Shown piece after piece: positions 1 to 8,034 of a stretch of DNA of 64,000 nucleotides. The notes under the pieces are model-generated. The model was not told where the DNA came from, made no database searches, and saw nothing but the letters and a program-made list of their open reading frames with translations. The stretch comes from Candidatus Ligilactobacillus avistercoris (lineage in GTDB: Bacteria > Bacillota > Bacilli > Lactobacillales > Lactobacillaceae): assembly GCA_019119415.1 (NCBI GenBank), contig DWXB01000010.1:62001-126000 (forward strand), read 5' to 3'. Both the position numbers and the translations under genes were made by a program. Numbering within the stretch: position 1 is the first letter of the stretch; each line of letters opens with the position of its first letter.

Positions 1-135
1 CCGTTCCTGTCAAAGGAAGACCTGATGAAGCGCGGCCACGTGTCGCAGACGATTATTGACTTTATGACGGAAAACCACGTTTTGGATCAGTTGCCGGACG
101 AAAACCAGCTGAGTTTGTTTGATAATATGTTTTAA
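1..135 (+). CDS. polC: DNA polymerase III alpha subunit PolC-type, C-terminal end (partial)
   Basis: Only the last 44 codons are in the window; the gene begins upstream. PolC is the replicative DNA polymerase of Firmicutes. The fragment reads [15 protein letters not shown] near its start and ends in QLSLFDNMF. That matches the usual PolC end, where a QLSLF-type motif contacts the beta sliding clamp. The frame is open from base 1 and stops with TAA at 133-135. The gene is followed by about 500 bases of repeats rather than by another coding region. Identification rests on the C-terminal signature alone but is fairly secure. Confidence 0.85.
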   Translation, partial: PFLSKEDLMKRGHVSQTIIDFMTENHVLDQLPDENQLSLFDNMF

Positions 136-160
136 TAAGGTGCGAAGCCGTTAGTAAGGT

Positions 161-490
161 GCGGAGCCGGACCACCGGGCAAATAAATTAAGGCGCGACG
201 CTGAGCGGCAAAGCCGGTCAAGGAGGGGCTTATTATTTGCGCATGGGTGGTCCAAGCGAAGCCTGATTAGAAAGGTGCGGAGCCGAACCACCGGGCAAAT
301 AAATTAAGGCGCGACGTAGAGCGGCGAAGCCGTTCAAGGAGGGGCTTATTATTTGCGCATGGGTGGTCCGAGCGAAGCCTGATTAGCCGAACCACCGGGC
401 AAATAAATTAAGGCGCGACGCTGAGCGGCAAAGCCGGTCAAGGAGAGGCTTATTATTTGCGCATGGGTGGTCCGAGCGAAGCCTGATTTA
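161..490. repeat. Three tandem copies of a ~105-bp hairpin-forming element
   Basis: Three near-identical units lie head to tail at about 161-270, 277-386 and 387-490. Each begins with (G/A)ACCACCGGGCAAATAAATTA and ends with GCTTATTATTTGCGCATGGG followed by TGGTCC. The two ends are imperfect reverse complements: in unit 1 GGACCACC pairs with GGTGGTCC, and in all units GCAAATAA pairs with TTATTTGC. Each unit also has an inner hairpin, CGGC-(AAA or GAA)-GCCG. Short motifs such as GCGGAGCCG and AGCGAAGCC flank the units. No coding frame is conserved between copies. It could be a REP/BIME-like intergenic repeat or a transcribed structured RNA; the sequence does not decide. Confidence 0.8.
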
Positions 491-608
491 ACAAGGTGTG
501 GTCCCATAACGGTAATTAGACGCAGGGCGCGGAACGCGCGTTCAAGGAAGATTGCGCTGTGGGGGTTAAAGGGCGTGAGCGAAGCCCGATTAAGAAGGCG
601 CAGCACGC
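491..608. repeat. Diverged fourth relative of the hairpin element
   Basis: This stretch keeps the layout of the three upstream units but much of the sequence differs. It has GTGTGGTCCCA at the left, an inner hairpin GCGCG-GAA-CGCGC at about 527-539, then TTCAAGGAA, and finally GAGCGAAGCCCGATTA. The upstream units have GTCAAGGAGG and GAGCGAAGCCTGATTA at the matching places. The inner stem is replaced by a different, equally perfect stem with a similar triloop, which looks like compensatory change. A small hairpin GGCG-CAGCA-CGCC follows at about 597-609. Alignment with the other units is by eye. Confidence 0.5.
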
Positions 609-682
609 CAGCCCTTTTTACTGTCCTTTCGCGTCTTTCCGCGGCATAATAAAGGGGAGTTTATAACGAGGAGGAACTAGCG

Positions 683-1666
683 ATGTTAGGAGCAACGTTA
701 CTCGGAACGGGCGGGAGCATTCCGCTCCCTGACCGGTATTTATCATCGGCCGTCTTAAACTACAAGGGCCGGGAGATTTTAATGGATGCCGGCGAGGGAA
801 CTGGGGTGTCCATGCGGGCTGCACGAACGGGCTTTAAGAACCTGGATGTAATTTGCATTACCCACCTTCACGGGGACCATGTAATCGGGTTACAAGGAAT
901 TCTGGGAACGACAAGTAATACCGGTCGGACCGAACCAATTACGATTATCGGGCCGAAGGGGATTAAGGATGTGATGAAGGGCTTCCGGGTGATCATGCCG
1001 TGGTTGGCCTACGACATTAACATCATCGAGGACCCGGAACCGGGGAAGCCGATTGTGATTAATAACAAGTACATTCACGGCGACCTCAGCATTACGCCGC
1101 TTCCCGTTAAGCATACGCGGCCGTGCTTTGCTTACCGGGTTGACATTAAACGGGCCCCGAAGTTTGACCCGCAGCGGGCGCGGGAAAATGAAGTCCCGCA
1201 ACAGCTGTGGGGAAAGCTCCAGAAGAGTGGCGCGCCAGTTGAACTTGACGGCCAAACGTACACCCCGGAGATGGTTTTAGGGGCGCCGCGGAAAGGGCTG
1301 CGGTTCGTGTGGATTACCGATACCCGGCCGGTTCCGGAACTGCCGGAATTCATGAAGGATGCTGACATGATCTTCAGTTGTGCTAACTTTGGTGCCAACG
1401 AAGATGAGGATAAGGCTAAAAAGAAGCTCCACATGACCTTTGCGGATGCGGCCACCAACGCCAAGAACGCCCATGCTAAGGAGCTTGTTTTGACGCACTT
1501 TTCCCAGGCAATGCGTCATCCCGAACAGTATAAGGAAAACGCAACGAGCATCTTCCCGAATACCATTATCGGGAAGGACCACATGCACTTCGACCTGAAT
1601 TTTGACCAGGATTTTGCGGAACCAACGATCATCGAAACCCGGGTTGAAGGGGAAGACGAGGAATAG
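683..1666 (+). CDS. RNase Z-like metallo-beta-lactamase-fold hydrolase
   Basis: A 327-residue protein of the metallo-beta-lactamase fold, RNase Z/ElaC branch. RNase Z cuts tRNA precursors 3' of the discriminator base in the cytoplasm. Visible motifs are LLGTGGSIPLPDRYLSS at the N terminus, the zinc-binding ITHLHGDHVIGLQGIL near residue 60, and LVLTHFSQ near residue 275, where RNase Z has a comparable late histidine. GTGGS and DAGEGT resemble GTGAG and DCGEGT of classical RNase Z, but divergence is substantial, so another substrate is possible. The start follows GAGGAGGAACTAGCG, a good ribosome binding site. The gene stands alone between the repeats and its own terminator. Family is secure; tRNA processing as the exact role is not. 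Confidence 0.8.
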   Translation: MLGATLLGTGGSIPLPDRYLSSAVLNYKGREILMDAGEGTGVSMRAARTGFKNLDVICITHLHGDHVIGLQGILGTTSNTGRTEPITIIGPKGIKDVMKGFRVIMPWLAYDINIIEDPEPGKPIVINNKYIHGDLSITPLPVKHTRPCFAYRVDIKRAPKFDPQRARENEVPQQLWGKLQKSGAPVELDGQTYTPEMVLGAPRKGLRFVWITDTRPVPELPEFMKDADMIFSCANFGANEDEDKAKKKLHMTFADAATNAKNAHAKELVLTHFSQAMRHPEQYKENATSIFPNTIIGKDHMHFDLNFDQDFAEPTIIETRVEGEDEE

Positions 1667-1684
1667 TTAAAACATAAATGATTT

Positions 1685-1719
1685 AACCCCGTTGTTCTTA
1701 AAAGGACAGCGGGGTTTTT
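1685..1719 (+). terminator. Rho-independent terminator of the RNase Z-like gene
   Basis: AACCCCGTTGTT pairs with GGACAGCGGGGTT (with G-U pairs) and is followed by a T-run. Confidence 0.8.
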
Positions 1720-1778
1720 GTTTTGCAAAAGTGATGGTATGGATAAAAAATTTAAATGAGAAAATGTTGCCTAAAGGA

Positions 1779-1806
1779 TTGCATTTTTGAAAGTACCGTG
1801 TAAAAT
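1779..1806 (+). promoter_or_regulatory. Probable sigma-A promoter of the first MFS gene
   Basis: TTGCAT at 1779-1784, a 16-base spacer, and TAAAAT at 1801-1806. It lies 58 bases before the start codon. Confidence 0.5.
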
Positions 1807-1863
1807 GTGATTAAAATATGATTAGTATTCATATTAAATTCTTATTGAAGGAGTGATGACAAA

Positions 1864-3273
1864 ATGCACAGTGCGGGACAAGCAGTTGATTTTCAATGGG
1901 GTGGCCGGCAAAAGCGGAACGTTATTCTGTATCTCTGGATTTATGGCCTTTTGGGTGCGGTAACGGGAATTACGAATAACGCAATGATGTCGTATTATCA
2001 GATTGTTGCTCCTAAGTTGGTGACCGGGTATAACCTTTACGGTGCGATTGGCTCCATTTTGTTAACCGGAGTAATCATGTTAATCCACCGGTGGGGATTT
2101 AAGAAAATCTTGCTAATTGCCCCGCCAATTACGGTGATTACGTTGGTTGTCTCGATTATGACAACGAATGTTCCGTTAATCATCATTATGAGCATTATTT
2201 CTGGAGTTTCGATTGGAATTTATGATTTTCTGTACCCAATTATGTTTGCGGTGTACATTCCGCGGGAACGGCAAACACGGTGGATGACCTACGTGATGAT
2301 TGATAATTTGTTGTGGCAATCCGTTCTTACCTTCCTAGGAGGGAAGGCCGTTGTATACTTCTTCGGTAAACTTCAGGGAATTTCTTATTCTCAAGCGTCG
2401 GTACTTTCGGCCCATCAAGAAACCATGCACGGGACGATGTTAGCTCACTATACAACGGCTTATAAGGACGTGATTTTGGTTGCCGTTGTCTTAGCGGCGT
2501 TAGCGTTCCTGTTTGCCCTCGCAATTAAGGATCGGCCGGTTGACTACCGGATGACGGCTAGTGCGCAGGCGGCACAGAAAACAAAGTGGAACCTTCAAAA
2601 TTACCGGGCGCTTGCAAACAAGACAGTTTTTATGTGGCTTTTATACATGGTTCTGGTCGGGTTCGGCGCATCGATTGTAGTTCCATACATTCCAATTTAC
2701 CTGAATAATTACCTGCACATTGCGCGGGGGGTAACGGCAACCATTAATACGATTCAAACGGCAGCAATGTTTGTGGGGTATATGGCGGCGCCGTTCTTGG
2801 AACGGAAGTTGGGGACGATTGTTTCTATCGTTGCAACGATGCTGATGTGTACACCTTTAATGATTATTATGGCAAACGGCCGGTTATTGGGATCTGGAAT
2901 GATGTTGGCTGTCATTGTTTGTATCGTATTGTTCCTGCGGTCGGGCATTGCGAACGCTGCTATGCCGGTTCAGCAAACCCTTCAGATGGCGATGGTGGAT
3001 AAGGACCACCGGCCGGCATTTAGTGCCATTCTTTCACTGGTGAGTGCCATAACGGGGATTTTATCCGGGTTGTTTTGTACGTTTGTTCTCTTTACTTCAC
3101 TGGAAGGGTACGCCGTTGCGTACTACATTGCAGGCGGATTGTACTTAATTGGTTCAATTTTTATTCTAATTGTGCTCAAGAAAAAATATAACGACTTGAC
3201 GCGGCCGGTAACTCAACAGGCAACAACCCAAGAAGAGATTGTTGAGAACCAGTCCGTAGTGACGGATGATTAA
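1864..3273 (+). CDS. MFS transporter, copy 1 of a tandem pair
   Basis: A 469-residue integral membrane protein of the major facilitator superfamily with about twelve hydrophobic segments and a hydrophilic middle loop (near residues 220-240). Substrate is unknown. The start ATG follows AAGGAGTGATGACAAA, a good ribosome binding site. The protein closely resembles the next gene along its full length, sharing for example WIYGLLGAVTGITN, MMSYYQIVAP, YIPR and SGIANA. The C terminus is a soluble Gln/Thr/Glu-rich tail. The gene has its own promoter and terminator. Its position before an acyl-CoA dehydrogenase/ETF cluster suggests uptake or export of the substrate or product of that enzyme, an inference from neighbourhood only. 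Confidence 0.8.
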   Translation: MHSAGQAVDFQWGGRQKRNVILYLWIYGLLGAVTGITNNAMMSYYQIVAPKLVTGYNLYGAIGSILLTGVIMLIHRWGFKKILLIAPPITVITLVVSIMTTNVPLIIIMSIISGVSIGIYDFLYPIMFAVYIPRERQTRWMTYVMIDNLLWQSVLTFLGGKAVVYFFGKLQGISYSQASVLSAHQETMHGTMLAHYTTAYKDVILVAVVLAALAFLFALAIKDRPVDYRMTASAQAAQKTKWNLQNYRALANKTVFMWLLYMVLVGFGASIVVPYIPIYLNNYLHIARGVTATINTIQTAAMFVGYMAAPFLERKLGTIVSIVATMLMCTPLMIIMANGRLLGSGMMLAVIVCIVLFLRSGIANAAMPVQQTLQMAMVDKDHRPAFSAILSLVSAITGILSGLFCTFVLFTSLEGYAVAYYIAGGLYLIGSIFILIVLKKKYNDLTRPVTQQATTQEEIVENQSVVTDD

Positions 3274-3290
3274 CTGTTATAAGGAATGGG

Positions 3291-3322
3291 ACGGGATCCG
3301 AACAATGGTCTCGTTTCTTTTT
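3291..3322 (+). terminator. Terminator between the two MFS genes
   Basis: ACGGGATCC pairs with GGTCTCGT (one bulge, one G-U) and is followed by TTCTTTTT. Confidence 0.6.
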
Positions 3323-3342
3323 GTCTGTTTCCTAATAAGCGA

Positions 3343-3370
3343 TTGCTTTTTAGTGATAAAAGAGTACAAT
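3343..3370 (+). promoter_or_regulatory. Probable sigma-A promoter of the second MFS gene
   Basis: TTGCTT at 3343-3348, a 16-base spacer, and TACAAT at 3365-3370. Confidence 0.55.
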
Positions 3371-3423
3371 AAAATTAAAAGTTGATGAGTAATCGACAAG
3401 CATTTTATAAAGGAATGATGATT

Positions 3424-4827
3424 ATGAACGCTCTCTCAGCGGATAGTGAAGCCGCCTGGTCCGGCCGGGCAAAGCGGAACGTTTGGCTCTACGTTTGGAT
3501 TTATGGGTTACTTGGAGCCGTTACGGGGATTACGAACTACGCAATGATGTCGTACTACCAGATTGTGGCGCCCCAGTTAGTGAAGGGGTTTAACCTGTAT
3601 AGTTCAATTGGAACGTTAATTCTCTCATTGTTAATTGCCTTGATTCACCGGACAGGGTTTAAGAAGATCATGCTGATTGCACCGCCGATTACGGTTGCGG
3701 CGTTGGTAATTACCGTGATTACAAATAACGTTCCCCTAATCATTATCATGTGCATTGCCTCGACCATTACGATTGGAATTTACGACTACCTGTACCCAAT
3801 CATGTTTGCGGTGTACATTCCACGGAAAAAGCAAACCAAGTGGATGACCTACATATTAGTCGATAACCTGGTATGTCAGACGGTCCTGACGTTCCTTGGT
3901 GGAAAGCTGGTTGTGTATTTCTTCGCACTGCTGCAACACGTTTCTTACGGGAAGGCTTCAGCTTTATCGGCACATCAGGAAGCGATGCACGGCGCAATGC
4001 TGGCAAACTACACGATGGCGTACCGGTGGGTAATTGTGATTGCGGCTGTTCTTGCAGGGTTAGCGTTTATTTTTGCACTGTTCTTCCGCGAAAAGCCGAG
4101 TGACTACCGTGAAACGCCAATTGAACGGGAACGGGACGAAGCGGCTCAGCGGCCAAGCAACTTCAAGCAGTTAATGACCAAGACGGTTCTGATTTGGGTA
4201 TTATACCTGGTGCTCGTGCGGTTTGGGGCGCTGTTAGTTACGCCGTACTTCCCAATTTATCTGAACAACTACCTGCACATGCCACGGGGCGTGGCCGCAA
4301 CGGTCAACACGTTCCAGAACGCCGCCATGTTCCTGGGATACCTTGTAGCGCCGTTCCTAGAGAAGAAACTGGGGTCAATTGTTTCGATGGCGGCAGCGGG
4401 GATTACCGTTGCGCCGATGATGATTTTGATGGCGAACGGACGTGCTTTAGGAACAGGGACAGTTGCCGTAATTATCGTTGGGGTGGTTCTGTTCTTACGG
4501 TCAGGAATTGCGAACGCAACGGCACCAATTCAGCAGTCACTGCAAATGGCGATGGTGTCAAAGGACCTGCGACCAGCCTTTAGTTCGGTCATTTCGCTGG
4601 TTAACGCCTTGATGGGGGTTGTCTCCGGATTGTTCTGTACATTCTTCCTCTTCAAGTCATTATCCGGATACGCAACCGCGTACTACATCGCAGGGGCACT
4701 GTACGTCGTTGCAGGAGTCTTCATCCTGATTTTCTTCAAGAAGAAGTACAACCGGATTATGGATGAGGTGCCAACGCAGGCTGAAAGTGATGCGGTGGTT
4801 GCCGAAAAGGAAAACGGCGAGGAATAA
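3424..4827 (+). CDS. MFS transporter, copy 2 of a tandem pair
   Basis: A 467-residue major facilitator protein, paralogous to the gene just upstream. Both share the same membrane topology and long identical stretches such as NVPLIIIM and YPIMFAVYIPR. The start chosen is the ATG of MNALSADSE because AAAGGA lies 9 bases before it; earlier in-frame starts would overlap that ribosome binding site. It ends with a Glu-rich soluble tail. It has its own promoter and terminator, so the two copies can be expressed independently, perhaps for related substrates or for exchange of substrate and product. Substrate unknown. Confidence 0.8.
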   Translation: MNALSADSEAAWSGRAKRNVWLYVWIYGLLGAVTGITNYAMMSYYQIVAPQLVKGFNLYSSIGTLILSLLIALIHRTGFKKIMLIAPPITVAALVITVITNNVPLIIIMCIASTITIGIYDYLYPIMFAVYIPRKKQTKWMTYILVDNLVCQTVLTFLGGKLVVYFFALLQHVSYGKASALSAHQEAMHGAMLANYTMAYRWVIVIAAVLAGLAFIFALFFREKPSDYRETPIERERDEAAQRPSNFKQLMTKTVLIWVLYLVLVRFGALLVTPYFPIYLNNYLHMPRGVAATVNTFQNAAMFLGYLVAPFLEKKLGSIVSMAAAGITVAPMMILMANGRALGTGTVAVIIVGVVLFLRSGIANATAPIQQSLQMAMVSKDLRPAFSSVISLVNALMGVVSGLFCTFFLFKSLSGYATAYYIAGALYVVAGVFILIFFKKKYNRIMDEVPTQAESDAVVAEKENGEE

Positions 4828-4856
4828 CCGGATAAAGCCGTAAAGATAAGTATCAC

Positions 4857-4899
4857 AAATAAGGGCGTTCTTTTATGAGGGACGCTCTTATTTTTATTA
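4857..4899 (+). terminator. Terminator of the second MFS gene
   Basis: AATAAGGGCGTTC pairs with GGACGCTCTTATT, then TTTATT. Confidence 0.8.
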
Positions 4900-4918
4900 C
4901 GCAATTGTAATGCGAATG

Positions 4919-4948
4919 TTGACAGCGATTATAAAAAGTACGTAAAAT
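4919..4948 (+). promoter_or_regulatory. Sigma-A promoter of the acyl-CoA dehydrogenase/ETF operon
   Basis: A consensus TTGACA at 4919-4924, an 18-base spacer and TAAAAT at 4943-4948, 60 bases before the start. Confidence 0.7.
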
Positions 4949-5007
4949 TAAATTGATTGTTCATTATATAACAATCCGTCTTACTACTTATTCAGGAGAT
5001 GATTACA

Positions 5008-6135
5008 GTGACGGTTGATAAAACGATGCAGGGGCTACTGGACGAAACGGTAACAACTTTTGTTCAGAACGAGATTGCTCCGTACGACATACAGATTGAC
5101 CGTAAACGGGGATTGCCTGATGGGTTATTTGACCGGATGGCTGACCTTGGTTTCTTAAATGCAATTCTACCGCGTGAATATGGTGGGGCGGAGCTTCCAA
5201 TGACAAGTGCGGCGCGGTTGATTAACCAACTAGCAGTGGGAAATGCGAGCGTTGCGGTAATGGTGGAGGGCCAGTACAAGACACTGTTTCAGCTGATGAA
5301 ATACGGTGACGAAGAAATCCAGCGTGAATACTTACCGCGTGCCCAGCATGAAATCCTGGCCTTTTCCAATACCGAACCTAGTGGTGGCTCTAATCCGAGT
5401 GGCAATCAGACGTGGGCAAAGCAACGGGCTGACGGCAAGTGGGTGATTAACGGTGACAAGGTTATGATTACGAACGGAACGTTGGCCCGCAACTACATTA
5501 TCACCACCAAGACTGGAGAGGATGAATTTACCTGTTTTATGGTCGATGACCGGATGCCGGGATTTAGCTACGGTGAAGTGGAAAACTTTATTGGTCTCCG
5601 GGGGATTCCGTGTGGCGAGATTGTGCTCCAGGACGTTGTTGTTGACGAGCATCATATGATTGGTAAACGGGGACAGGGCCTTGTTGTCTTTAACCAGGCC
5701 CACGCCGATGCCCGGGTTCTGATGGGCGCCGTGTTGACGGGGATTATGGAGCATGAATTGGCCATTGCAAAGGAATACGCTAATCAGCGGCGTGCTGGAC
5801 AGATTTTGCTCCGTGATATGCAGGTAACCCAGGAAAAGATTGCGCGGGTTGCAATGAGTAAGGAAATGACGAGGTTGGCTTACGAACATGCTGCTAGAAT
5901 GCGGGACGCAGGCGAGCCAACGGACGAGATTGCCGCAATGATTAAGTGTTTTGGGAGTCAAGTTGCGGTTAAGGCGGGCGATGAAGTCCTGCAGCTTCTT
6001 GGGGGTTACGGGTACAGCGCTGATTACCCGGTTGAACACCTAATCCGGGACGCCCGGGCAATGGAAATTGCTGAAGGAACGGTTGAGAAGATGCACACTG
6101 AAATTAGTACCGCAGAATTTGCAAAGGAGGGGTAA
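5008..6135 (+). CDS. Acyl-CoA dehydrogenase family flavoenzyme
   Basis: A 375-residue member of the acyl-CoA dehydrogenase family. These FAD enzymes interconvert acyl and 2,3-enoyl thioesters and exchange electrons with an electron-transfer flavoprotein. The three family domains are present. FAD/substrate motifs include FSNTEPSGGSNPSG, MITNGT and IGLRGIPCGEIVLQDV. The C-terminal LLGGYGY and IAEGT carry the expected catalytic base, Glu356, matching Y-E-G-T of butyryl-CoA dehydrogenases. The GTG start at 5008 is preferred because AGGAG lies 9 bases before it; an ATG at 4999 overlaps that site. It is translated with etfB (3-base gap) and etfA. No thiolase, hydratase or CoA-transferase is nearby, so reduction of an enoyl thioester as an electron sink is plausible but unproven. 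Confidence 0.88.
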   Translation: MTVDKTMQGLLDETVTTFVQNEIAPYDIQIDRKRGLPDGLFDRMADLGFLNAILPREYGGAELPMTSAARLINQLAVGNASVAVMVEGQYKTLFQLMKYGDEEIQREYLPRAQHEILAFSNTEPSGGSNPSGNQTWAKQRADGKWVINGDKVMITNGTLARNYIITTKTGEDEFTCFMVDDRMPGFSYGEVENFIGLRGIPCGEIVLQDVVVDEHHMIGKRGQGLVVFNQAHADARVLMGAVLTGIMEHELAIAKEYANQRRAGQILLRDMQVTQEKIARVAMSKEMTRLAYEHAARMRDAGEPTDEIAAMIKCFGSQVAVKAGDEVLQLLGGYGYSADYPVEHLIRDARAMEIAEGTVEKMHTEISTAEFAKEG

Positions 6136-6138
6136 GGG

Positions 6139-6957
6139 ATGCGCGTAATTGTTTGCATTAAACAGATCCTAAAGGTGGGCCGTGTTCACCTTGATGACCA
6201 CAATAACCTGATGCGGGCTGGGGTTCCCGGGATGATGAATCCAGCTGATAAGCAGGCATTGGAATTGGCGTTAACAATTAAGAATCAGCACCCCGATACC
6301 GAAATTGTTGCGCTGAGCATGGGACCCGCTGATTTTAACCAGTCCCTGCACCAGGCCATGGCTCTCGGAGCAGACCGCGCAGTGTTGTTGAGTTCCCGGG
6401 CGTTTGGGGGCGCAGATACACTGGCAACTGCGAAGACACTGGTTGCGGGAATTCAGAAACTTGGCGGGGCGGATTTAATCCTCTTCGGATCACAGGCCCA
6501 GGATGCCGATACCGGGCAGGTTGGGCCGTTAGTCGCAACCAAGTTAAACCTGCCACAGGTGACCTACATGACGGATGGAACGGTGGATCAAGAGCGCCAC
6601 TTAGTTGCACACCGGTTAGTTGAACAGGCTCAGGAGGAGGTTACGGTGGCTCTTCCCGCTGTCGGAACGGTTTCCGCCCCGGATACTGCGGATGAGTACC
6701 ATTATCCTAGTTTACATGCCATTCGGGTAAGCATGGATACCCCGGTAACTGTTTGGGATGAAACTGACTTAAAACTTGCCCCTCAGGAAGTTGGGTTGAA
6801 GGGATCCCCAACCGTTGTTAAGCGGGTCTTTAGTCCTAAGCAGGTGGAGCGAAAGCATGTCCAGTTACCGGCAGCCCCGCAGCAGGCCGTTAACAGTCTA
6901 TTAGAGCAGCTTCCAGTGGGAATCGACTTAATGGAAGGAGGGACCCACAATGAGTAA
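6139..6957 (+). CDS. etfB: Electron transfer flavoprotein beta subunit
   Basis: A 272-residue EtfB (FixA family). With EtfA it forms a soluble flavoprotein that passes electrons to or from acyl-CoA dehydrogenases. The N terminus MRVIVCIKQI, then MNPADKQALELAL, VALSMGP and SSRAFGGADTLAT are visible. The RAFGGADT motif recalls anaerobic, electron-bifurcating EtfB of clostridia and Acidaminococcus more than the mitochondrial type, so NADH-linked bifurcation is possible; this comparison is from memory. The gene lies 3 bases after the dehydrogenase stop and overlaps etfA by 8 bases, so the three are almost certainly co-translated. The tail beyond residue 235 is divergent. Confidence 0.9.
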   Translation: MRVIVCIKQILKVGRVHLDDHNNLMRAGVPGMMNPADKQALELALTIKNQHPDTEIVALSMGPADFNQSLHQAMALGADRAVLLSSRAFGGADTLATAKTLVAGIQKLGGADLILFGSQAQDADTGQVGPLVATKLNLPQVTYMTDGTVDQERHLVAHRLVEQAQEEVTVALPAVGTVSAPDTADEYHYPSLHAIRVSMDTPVTVWDETDLKLAPQEVGLKGSPTVVKRVFSPKQVERKHVQLPAAPQQAVNSLLEQLPVGIDLMEGGTHNE

Positions 6958-7939
6958 GCAATGTGATAAAACGTGGGTGGTAGTGGAACACCGCGGTGTG
7001 GTAATCGAACCGGGAAGCGTTCAACTGATTAGCAAGGCTAAAGCAATTAGTCCGGTGCCGGTGGTTGCGGTGGTCTTAACGACGGCGGCTGATCGGGATA
7101 AGCTAGTGGCACAACTCCGCCCGTTTGGTGCCGATCAGATTATGGTCGTTACGGACGACAGTTTGAATGAGAAAATGACCCAGGAAACCGCAGCCGCAAC
7201 CCTCACTCAAATGATGGTCCAACTTGGCCGGCCAATTGCGTTGCTCTTTAGTGCGACGACGTGGGGAAGATCAGTTGCCCCACGCGTTCAGGGAAACGTT
7301 GACGCGGGACTAACGGCTGATTGTGTTGATCTGCGGTTTGACAACCAGACACTGATAGGAATTAAACCCTCGTATGGTGACCGGATTATGTGCGAAATTA
7401 CCAGCGACAGTGTTCTTCCCCAGATGGTAACGGTGCGGCCGAACGTGTTTCAAGCTGTCCAGGAGGGAGAACCGACTCCTGAGGATGCCATTGAGCAATT
7501 AGCGGTTACGGTCAAGCCTGATAACCAGGTTGTTCTCAACCAACGGCAAGAAAATCCACTAACAGATGCGGACAATTCGTTGGCCGCAACGGACATTATC
7601 CTTGCGCTGGGACGGGGAGCAAACGATCCGGTAACCATTCAGCTTGCTGAGAAGGTAGCGCAGAAGATGGGGGCAAAAATTGGGGTTACCCGGCCGCTTG
7701 TGGGCGACCACTTTACCCAGGAGCAACAGATCGGTCAAAGTGGGACGACGGTCGCCCCAAAGTTGATTATTAATTTAGGAATTTCGGGAGCTGCCCAGTA
7801 TACGACGGGAATGAGTGGCGCAGGAACGATTGTAGCAGTCAACGTTGATCCTGACGCTCCGATTAAGGAAATTGCTGATTACTATTATCCGGGTGAAGCG
7901 CAGGCGTTTTTACAAGCGTTGGATGAAGCAATCAATTAA
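6950..7939 (+). CDS. etfA: Electron transfer flavoprotein alpha subunit
   Basis: A 329-residue EtfA (FixB family), partner of the preceding EtfB. The N-terminal half is Rossmann-like (WVVVEHRGVVIEPGSVQL, then GLTADCVDL). The C-terminal FAD-binding domain shows ALGRGAND, VTRPLVGD, QIGQSGTTV, NLGISGAAQYTTGM and AVNVDPDAPI, all characteristic. No ferredoxin-type cysteine clusters are present, so it is the simple form. The ATG overlaps the end of etfB and a terminator follows the stop, closing the operon. FAD binding in the C-terminal domain appears intact. Confidence 0.92.
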   Translation: MSKQCDKTWVVVEHRGVVIEPGSVQLISKAKAISPVPVVAVVLTTAADRDKLVAQLRPFGADQIMVVTDDSLNEKMTQETAAATLTQMMVQLGRPIALLFSATTWGRSVAPRVQGNVDAGLTADCVDLRFDNQTLIGIKPSYGDRIMCEITSDSVLPQMVTVRPNVFQAVQEGEPTPEDAIEQLAVTVKPDNQVVLNQRQENPLTDADNSLAATDIILALGRGANDPVTIQLAEKVAQKMGAKIGVTRPLVGDHFTQEQQIGQSGTTVAPKLIINLGISGAAQYTTGMSGAGTIVAVNVDPDAPIKEIADYYYPGEAQAFLQALDEAIN

Positions 7940-7945
7940 GCACAT

Positions 7946-7977
7946 GAAGAAGGTCAAAATTTGTGGCCTTCTTTTGT
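7946..7977 (+). terminator. Terminator of the ETF operon
   Basis: AGAAGG and CCTTCT form a stem followed by TTTTG. Confidence 0.7.
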
Positions 7978-7990
7978 TTTTGGCTGATTT

Positions 7991-8004
7991 TGAAAGCGTT
8001 TTAT
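7991..8004 (+). promoter_or_regulatory. Candidate cre (CcpA) site before dhaK
   Basis: TGAAAGCGTTTTAT matches the catabolite-responsive element consensus at all but the last two constrained positions. It directly abuts the likely -10 box TATAAA (8005-8010), a position suited to repression by CcpA. Confidence 0.55.
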
Positions 8005-8034
8005 TATAAAATGAAATTGAAAGGAGCGGTGGAC

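Noticed and set aside
161..490. CRISPR array
   Set aside because: Only three ~105-bp units with no short repeat/unique spacer pattern and no cas genes.
349..649. Open frames on both strands across the repeat cluster
   Set aside because: They follow the repeats, share no conserved protein between units, and have no ribosome binding sites.
5332..6039. 235-codon minus-strand frame opposite the acyl-CoA dehydrogenase
   Set aside because: It mirrors a gene with intact family motifs and has no recognisable domain of its own.
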